A DNA stretch of 64,000 nt from Pseudomonas sp. 2FG (GTDB lineage Bacteria; Pseudomonadota; Gammaproteobacteria; Pseudomonadales; Pseudomonadaceae), in assembly GCF_005502935.1 (NCBI RefSeq), contig NZ_SCMP01000013.1:62001-126000 (forward strand), written 5' to 3'. A program made the translations under genes and the position numbers. Positions within the stretch are counted from its first letter, which is position 1; each line of letters begins with the position of its first letter. Positions 59,275 through 64,000 of this stretch are shown one piece after another. The notes below the pieces were generated by a model that was not told the DNA's origin, ran no database searches, and was given only the letters and a program-made list of their open reading frames with translations.

Positions 59275-60087
59275 TCAGCTCAGCTCCAGCCAGATCGGCG
59301 CATGGTCGGAGGGTTTTTCCATGGCGCGCAGGTCGTAGTCCACGCCCGCGGCTTTGATCCGCGGCTGCAGAGCACTGGAGGTCAGGATCACATCGATGCG
59401 CAGGCCGCGTTTGGGCTCGTCTTCGAAGCCTCGGCTGCGGTAGTCGAACCAGCTGAAACGGTCGGCCACGTCCGGGTAGAGCTGCCGGAAACTGTCGACC
59501 AGGCCCCAGTTTTTCAGGCTGGACAGCCACTCACGCTCTTCCGGCAGGAAGCTGCATTTGCCGGTCTTCAGCCAGCGCTTGCGGTTCTCCTCGCCGATAC
59601 CAATGTCGCAGTCTTGCGGGGAAATGTTGATGTCGCCCATCACCACCAGCGGTTGGCTGGGTTGGAACTGGTTTTCCAGCAGGGCCTGCAAATCGGCGTA
59701 GAAGCGTTGTTTGGCCGGGAACTTGGTCGGGTGCTCGCGGTTTTCACCCTGCGGGAAGTAGCCGTTCATCACGGTCACCGGCTGGCCATTGGCGTCGGCG
59801 AAGCTGCCCCAGATAAAGCGCCGTTGCGCGTCTTCGGCATCGCCGGGAAAGCCTTTATGCAGCGCCAGCGGGGCTTGGCGCGAGAGCAGGGCGACGCCGT
59901 AGTGGCCTTTCTGGCCGTGGTAATGCACCTGATAGCCGAGGGCCTCGACGTCGGCCAGCGGGAACTGCTCGTCTGAGACTTTGGTTTCCTGCAGGCCGAT
60001 CACGTCAGGCTGATGCTTCTCGATCAGCGCCGCCAGTTGATGCGGGCGGGCGCGCAGGCCGTTGATATTGAAGGAGACGATCTTCAT
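59275..60087 (-). CDS. xthA: exodeoxyribonuclease III
   Basis: The 270-residue AP endonuclease/3'-exonuclease acts in base-excision repair. It starts [17 protein letters not shown] and has the catalytic/metal blocks [41 protein letters not shown] and the C-terminal [10 protein letters not shown]. Length matches XthA (about 268). It appears monocistronic. The 171-bp gap to the PstS/OmpA gene has an imperfect CCCTCGCCC/GGGAGAGGG palindrome near 59232. Confidence 0.94.
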   Translation of the reverse strand: MKIVSFNINGLRARPHQLAALIEKHQPDVIGLQETKVSDEQFPLADVEALGYQVHYHGQKGHYGVALLSRQAPLALHKGFPGDAEDAQRRFIWGSFADANGQPVTVMNGYFPQGENREHPTKFPAKQRFYADLQALLENQFQPSQPLVVMGDINISPQDCDIGIGEENRKRWLKTGKCSFLPEEREWLSSLKNWGLVDSFRQLYPDVADRFSWFDYRSRGFEDEPKRGLRIDVILTSSALQPRIKAAGVDYDLRAMEKPSDHAPIWLELS

Positions 60088-60202
60088 GGGCGGCGAGTCC
60101 TGGGCTGTCTATCTTGAGAGCTAGCGATGCTAGCCGATTGCTTGGCCGCGCGGCCAGTCATCTGGCAGCCCTGGCGGGGCGGTGCTAACGTGGGGGTGGG
60201 CC

Positions 60203-60232
60203 CCACATAACAAGGGGGCACCACATAACAAG
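60203..60232. repeat. two direct copies of a 12-bp motif upstream of the GNAT gene
   Basis: CCACATAACAAG occurs at 60203-60214 and 60221-60232, period 18 bp. The second copy lies about 15 bp before the GNAT start and could be part of its leader or an operator. Confidence 0.6.
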
Positions 60233-60246
60233 AAGAGGTCACGTGC

Positions 60247-60903
60247 ATGCCTGCATCGTCTGTTGCCGTTGCGCCCGCCGAAGTTCGACTGCTGGATAGC
60301 AGTTTCGTCCACGAAGCGCGCTCGCTGCTGTACCACGCCTACCGTCACGAACCTACCTTCGGCTATCTGTTCGAATCTGAACGCCCCGGCTTCGACCAGC
60401 GCGTGCGGGCCACCATGCGCGAACTGGTGCAGCAGCACTTCGCCGAAGAACTGCCGGCCATCGGTCTGTTGATCAACGATCGGCTGGTGGCCCTCGCGCT
60501 GATTGCGCCACCCCAACGACGGCTGGATATCACCGAGAGCTGGGGCTGGCGGTTACGCATGCTGCTGACCACAGGTTTACGCTGCACCAAGCGCTATCTG
60601 GAGTATCACCACGCGGTGCTCGCCTGCCTGCCGCCGGGGCCCTATCACGTGTTGCCACTGCTGGGCGTGCACCCGGAGTTTCAGGGCCGGCATCTCGGTG
60701 AACAGTTGCTCGAAGCGCTGCACAACTGGTGCGCCGAGGATACCGGCTCGCAAGGGGTGGTGCTGGATACCGGCAATCCGCGCTACCTGGAGTTCTACCA
60801 GCGCCAGGGTTACGAGGAGATCGGTGAGGTGGCGGTTGGGCCGATCATCGAGCACGTGTTTTTTCATCCCAACCCGCAACCCGCCGTGTTGGCCAGCGCC
60901 TGA
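60247..60903 (+). CDS. GNAT-family N-acetyltransferase
   Basis: The 218-residue protein has the GNAT acetyl-CoA-binding region in LPLLGVHPEFQGRHLGEQLLEALHNW (motif A, Q/RxxGxG/A type) and the C-terminal LDTGNPRYLEFYQRQGYEEIGEVAV. The N-terminal part is variable. The acceptor substrate cannot be predicted. AAGAAGAGG precedes the ATG at 60247 with acceptable spacing. It is divergent from xthA. Confidence 0.85.
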   Translation: MPASSVAVAPAEVRLLDSSFVHEARSLLYHAYRHEPTFGYLFESERPGFDQRVRATMRELVQQHFAEELPAIGLLINDRLVALALIAPPQRRLDITESWGWRLRMLLTTGLRCTKRYLEYHHAVLACLPPGPYHVLPLLGVHPEFQGRHLGEQLLEALHNWCAEDTGSQGVVLDTGNPRYLEFYQRQGYEEIGEVAVGPIIEHVFFHPNPQPAVLASA

Positions 60904-61050
60904 ATGCTCCTCGGGGGCGGTAGAACCACTCTGGAATGCGGCCTGGCTTGTCAGGTGCTGACTCATAAGTCAGGACTTTTTCGCCCGTCCGTGTTTAACT
61001 CTGTCGGCTAAAATTTCCGGCCTAACAACCCCAGCATAAGGAGCAAGTCC

Positions 61051-61551
61051 ATGGCTCAAGTGACCCTCAAAGGCAACCCCATCCAGGTCAGCGGCGAGCT
61101 GCCGCGCGTCGGCCAGCAAGCGCCGGCGTTCAGCCTAGTTGGCCAGGATCTGGCTGACGTGACCCTGGCCAGCTTGGCCGGCAAGCGCAAGGTGCTGAAC
61201 ATTTTCCCCAGCGTCGACACCCCGACCTGCGCCACCTCGGTGCGTAAGTTCAACGCCGAAACCAGCAAGCTGGCCAACACCGTGGTGCTGTGCATCTCCG
61301 CCGACCTGCCGTTCGCCCAGGCGCGCTTCTGCGGCGCCGAAGGTCTGGCAAACGTGGTCAACCTATCGACCATGCGCGGTGCCGAATTCCTCAACAACTA
61401 TGGCGTCGCTATCGCCAACGGCCCACTGGCCGGCGTTGCCGCCCGTGCCGTGGTGGTGCTGGACGAGAACGACAAGGTGCTGCACAGCGAGCTGGTTGCC
61501 GAGATCGGCAGCGAGCCGAATTACGAGGCTGCCGTAGCCGCGCTCAAGTAA
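61051..61551 (+). CDS. tpx: thiol peroxidase
   Basis: The 166-residue atypical two-Cys peroxiredoxin reduces hydroperoxides with thioredoxin. The peroxidatic Cys is in [15 protein letters not shown] and the resolving Cys in [10 protein letters not shown], the Tpx spacing. The N-terminal [24 protein letters not shown] is standard. AAGGAG lies seven bases before the ATG. A terminator follows 32 bp after the stop. Confidence 0.94.
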   Translation: MAQVTLKGNPIQVSGELPRVGQQAPAFSLVGQDLADVTLASLAGKRKVLNIFPSVDTPTCATSVRKFNAETSKLANTVVLCISADLPFAQARFCGAEGLANVVNLSTMRGAEFLNNYGVAIANGPLAGVAARAVVVLDENDKVLHSELVAEIGSEPNYEAAVAALK

Positions 61552-61583
61552 CAGGCTTTCAAGTAACAAGCTGCAACACTACG

Positions 61584-61612
61584 AACGGCCTGGCTTCCAG
61601 GCCGTTTTTATT
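61584..61612 (+). terminator. rho-independent terminator after tpx
   Basis: AACGGCCTGG and CCAGGCCGTT pair around a three-base loop and are followed by TTTATTTG. Confidence 0.9.
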
Positions 61613-61721
61613 TGTACGTCAGGCGCTTAGAAAAAGTCAGGGTTAAGTAAAAAGCCGGTAAAGAGGCTTTCCGCCGGGCCTCACAGTGCTTATCGTTCTC
61701 GCTCGAATCCAGTAATCGACG

Positions 61722-63032
61722 ATGACCATGAGCTCGCCTACCGCTAAAGCCTCCACGTTCCGCACCTTTCGCCCCTGGTTGATCACCGCCGCCGCTTTTG
61801 CCGGCGTGGTGTTGCTGGTCATCTGGTTGTCCGCACCGACTGGCTCAGCCTCGCCGGCCGAGGGCAAGGTCAGAGGGCGGCCGGGGATGGGGCTGCCCGC
61901 TGGCGCAGCGGGAATGACGGTGAGTGTCAGCCAGGTCGTGCGCGCCGATCTTGACGTGCACTACCACGCGCTCGGCACCGTGACCGCCTTCAATACCGTG
62001 AATATCAAGCCGCGGGTCAGTGGCGAACTGGTCAAGGTGCTGTTCACCGAGGGCCAGGAGGTGAAGGCCGGCGACTTGCTCGCGGTGGTCGACCCGCGCG
62101 CCTATCGCGCCGCGTTGGCGCAAGCCGAAGGGACGTTGCAGCAAAACCGCGCGCAGTTGAAAAACGCCGAGATCGACCTCGAACGCTATCGCGGCCTGTA
62201 TGCCGAAGACTCCATCGCCAAGCAGACCCTGGACACCCAGGCGGCCTTGCTCAGCCAATATCAGGGCACCCTGATGACCAATCAGGGCCAGGTGGATGAT
62301 GCCAAGCTGAACCTGGCGTTCACCGAAATTCGCGCGCCGATCAGCGGCCGGCTGGGCTTGCGCCAGGTCGACGTCGGTAACCTGGTCAGCTCCAGCGACA
62401 CCACGCCGCTGGTGGTGATCACCCAGGTACAGCCGATTGCCGTGGTCTTCAACCTGCCGCAACAGCAGCTCGGTACCGTGGTGCGTCAGCTCAACGCCAA
62501 GCAGGCGCTGCCGGTCGAGGCGCTGGACCGCAATAAAGATCTGACCCTGGCCAAGGGGGAACTCATTGCCGTAGACAACCAGATCGACACCACCACCGGC
62601 ACGGTCAAGCTCAAAGCCCGATTTGCCAATAACAGCGGCGATAACACCGACCGTTCGCTTTTCCCCAATCAGTTCGTCAACGTGCGCCTGCTCGCCGAGA
62701 CCCTGCATGACGTGCTGCTGATCCCGGCCAACGCCGTGCAGCGCGGTAATGACGGCACCTATGTGTATGTGCTCGGCGAAGGCGACAAGGTCAGCCAGCG
62801 CGCGATCACCCTGGGGATCGGCGAAGGCGAAAGGGTCGTGGTGGAAAAGGGCCTGGCAGTCGGTGAGCAGGTCGTGGTCGAGGGTACCGACCGTCTGCGC
62901 GATGGCATGGCGGTGCGTATCGCCGCGCCTGAGCCCTCGCAGAAAGAGCAAGGGCAGAAAGAGCAGGGCGCTGGCGCATCCCAAGGTGCTGCGGCCCAAG
63001 GCCAAGAGGCTAAGGCCGGGGCCGCACAATGA
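61722..63032 (+). CDS. RND efflux periplasmic adaptor (MdtA/MuxA-like)
   Basis: The 436-residue membrane fusion protein has an N-terminal membrane segment ([19 protein letters not shown]), a lipoyl half-motif ([34 protein letters not shown]), an alpha-helical hairpin rich in Gln, and a second lipoyl/beta-barrel part ([20 protein letters not shown]). The Gln/Glu/Ala-rich C-terminal tail is extended. It links an inner-membrane RND pump to an outer-membrane channel. The pump gene overlaps its stop by four bases (ATGA). MuxABC/MdtABC-type systems have two pump genes, so a second is expected beyond the window. A second ATG at 61728 is an equally possible start. Confidence 0.92.
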   Translation: MTMSSPTAKASTFRTFRPWLITAAAFAGVVLLVIWLSAPTGSASPAEGKVRGRPGMGLPAGAAGMTVSVSQVVRADLDVHYHALGTVTAFNTVNIKPRVSGELVKVLFTEGQEVKAGDLLAVVDPRAYRAALAQAEGTLQQNRAQLKNAEIDLERYRGLYAEDSIAKQTLDTQAALLSQYQGTLMTNQGQVDDAKLNLAFTEIRAPISGRLGLRQVDVGNLVSSSDTTPLVVITQVQPIAVVFNLPQQQLGTVVRQLNAKQALPVEALDRNKDLTLAKGELIAVDNQIDTTTGTVKLKARFANNSGDNTDRSLFPNQFVNVRLLAETLHDVLLIPANAVQRGNDGTYVYVLGEGDKVSQRAITLGIGEGERVVVEKGLAVGEQVVVEGTDRLRDGMAVRIAAPEPSQKEQGQKEQGAGASQGAAAQGQEAKAGAAQ

Positions 63033-64000
63033 ACCCGTCGCGCCCGTTCATCCTGCGGCCGGTCGCGACCACCTTGTTGATGGTCGCGATCCTGCTGTCG
63101 GGGATCATCGCCTATCGCTTCTTACCGATTTCGGCCTTGCCGGAAGTGGATTATCCGACCATCCAGGTGGTCACCCTGTATCCCGGCGCCAGCCCGGAAA
63201 TCATGACGTCCTCGGTGACCGCACCGTTGGAAAACCAGCTCGGGCAGATCCCCGGCCTGAACGAGATGTCTTCCAGCAGTTCGGGCGGTGCGTCGGTGAT
63301 CACCCTGCAGTTCACCCTGCAAAGTGACCTGGATGTGGTCGAACAGGGCGTCCAGGCGGCGATCAATACCGCGCAGAGCCTGCTGCCCAATGACCTGCCG
63401 TACCAGCCCTCGTACAGCAAGGTGAACCCGGCCGATGCGCCAATCCTGACGCTGGCAGTGACCTCGAGCAATCTGTCGTTGCCGCAGGTGCAGGATCTGG
63501 TGGACACCCGCCTGGCGCAAAAAATCTCGCAGATTTCCGGCGTCGGCCTGGTCAGCATCAGCGGTGGGCAGCGCCCTGCGGTACGCATTCGCGCCAATCC
63601 GATCGCCCTGGCCGCCGCCGGGCTGAGCCTGGATGATCTGCGCAGCACGGTGTCGAACAACAACCTCAACGGCCCGAAAGGCAGTTTCGACGGCCCGACC
63701 CGGGCTTCGACCCTGGATGCCAACGACCAACTCAAATCCGCCGCGGCTTACCGTGAGCTGGTGGTGGCGTACAAGAACGGCGCGCCGCTGCGCCTGCAGG
63801 ACGTTGCCAGCATCGACGACGCTGCGGAAAACGTCCGCCTCGCCGCCTGGGCCAATACTACGCCGGCGGTGGTGCTGAACATCCAGCGCCAGCCGGGCGC
63901 CAACGTGATCGAGGTGGTCGACCGCATCAAGGCCCTGTTGCCGCAGCTGCAAGCTAGCCTGCCGGGCAGCCTGGAGGTCCAGGTGCTGACTGACCGCACC
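63029..64000 (+). CDS. RND efflux pump inner-membrane subunit (MuxB/MdtB-like), 3' truncated by window edge
   Basis: The frame is open from ATG 63029 to the window end, 324 codons. It begins [20 protein letters not shown] with the first membrane helix, then [27 protein letters not shown], the RND porter-domain signature of the MdtB/MuxB class, and [19 protein letters not shown]. It is translationally coupled to the adaptor. The full protein would be about 1030-1040 residues. In Pseudomonas, MuxABC-OpmB exports antibiotics such as novobiocin and aztreonam; the equivalence here is by family and gene order. Confidence 0.92.
   Translation, partial: MNPSRPFILRPVATTLLMVAILLSGIIAYRFLPISALPEVDYPTIQVVTLYPGASPEIMTSSVTAPLENQLGQIPGLNEMSSSSSGGASVITLQFTLQSDLDVVEQGVQAAINTAQSLLPNDLPYQPSYSKVNPADAPILTLAVTSSNLSLPQVQDLVDTRLAQKISQISGVGLVSISGGQRPAVRIRANPIALAAAGLSLDDLRSTVSNNNLNGPKGSFDGPTRASTLDANDQLKSAAAYRELVVAYKNGAPLRLQDVASIDDAAENVRLAAWANTTPAVVLNIQRQPGANVIEVVDRIKALLPQLQASLPGSLEVQVLTDRT

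Overview
The window looks like chromosomal DNA from a Pseudomonas-type gammaproteobacterium. Support comes from the high GC content with strong third-position bias, the leucine/acetoacetate gene set in the Pseudomonas arrangement (AacS, LysR, dhcAB, thiolase, then liuEDCBAR/gnyLAHBDR), the quinohemoprotein amine dehydrogenase (qhp) genes, the mmsAB-type valine cluster and the start of a mux/mdt-type RND pump. The species assignment is inference. I see no rRNA, tRNA, CRISPR array, prophage or intact insertion sequence.

Layout. 1-2.7 kb: end of a polyamine-type module (FAD amine oxidoreductase, cupin, PotF-like binding protein). 2.8-9.1 kb: housekeeping and accessory genes (YjbR, LysR/AzoR pair, ABC-F protein YbiT, parvulin, PilT/PilU-type ATPase, DJ-1 protein). 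9.2-14.9 kb: acetoacetate activation and thiolysis. 15.1-22.2 kb: the six-gene liu operon on the minus strand, ending upstream in liuR and a perfect 16-bp palindromic operator. 22.4-39.6 kb: a sigma-54 activator and the primary-amine oxidation locus. 39.7-43.5 kb: a GGDEF/EAL protein, a Gfa-type enzyme and a nested inverted-repeat element. 43.6-50.2 kb: a compact five-gene valine/isobutyryl-CoA operon with a divergent LysR gene. 50.4-57.6 kb: an acyl-CoA synthetase/SDR/thiolase/acyl-CoA dehydrogenase operon of isoleucine type, then a LysR gene and a second acyl-CoA dehydrogenase. 57.7-64 kb: PstS-like/OmpA fusion, exonuclease III, GNAT, Tpx, and an RND adaptor with a pump gene that runs off the end.

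How it fits together. The unifying theme is oxidation of amines and branched-chain acids to CoA thioesters. Leucine goes through isovaleryl-CoA and HMG-CoA to acetoacetate, which AacS or the DhcAB CoA transferase activates and AtoB cleaves. Valine goes through the mms cluster. In the qhp locus, periplasmic QhpABC would oxidise a primary amine to an aldehyde. The divergent aldehyde dehydrogenase would make the acid, and the adjacent AMP-forming ligase the CoA ester. QhpD (radical SAM), QhpG (flavoprotein), QhpE (protease) and QhpF (ABC exporter) build and export the crosslinked QhpC peptide.

The most interesting points are the residue-level match of QhpC to the crosslinked gamma subunit, the split of the qhp locus by a purine/pyrimidine-type permease next to a tandem 170-bp duplication with palindromes, a near-consensus sigma-54 promoter in front of the aldehyde dehydrogenase, GTAGGG-type inverted repeats that supply the stop codons of two liu genes, and a 154-bp MITE-like element that contains the same repeat.
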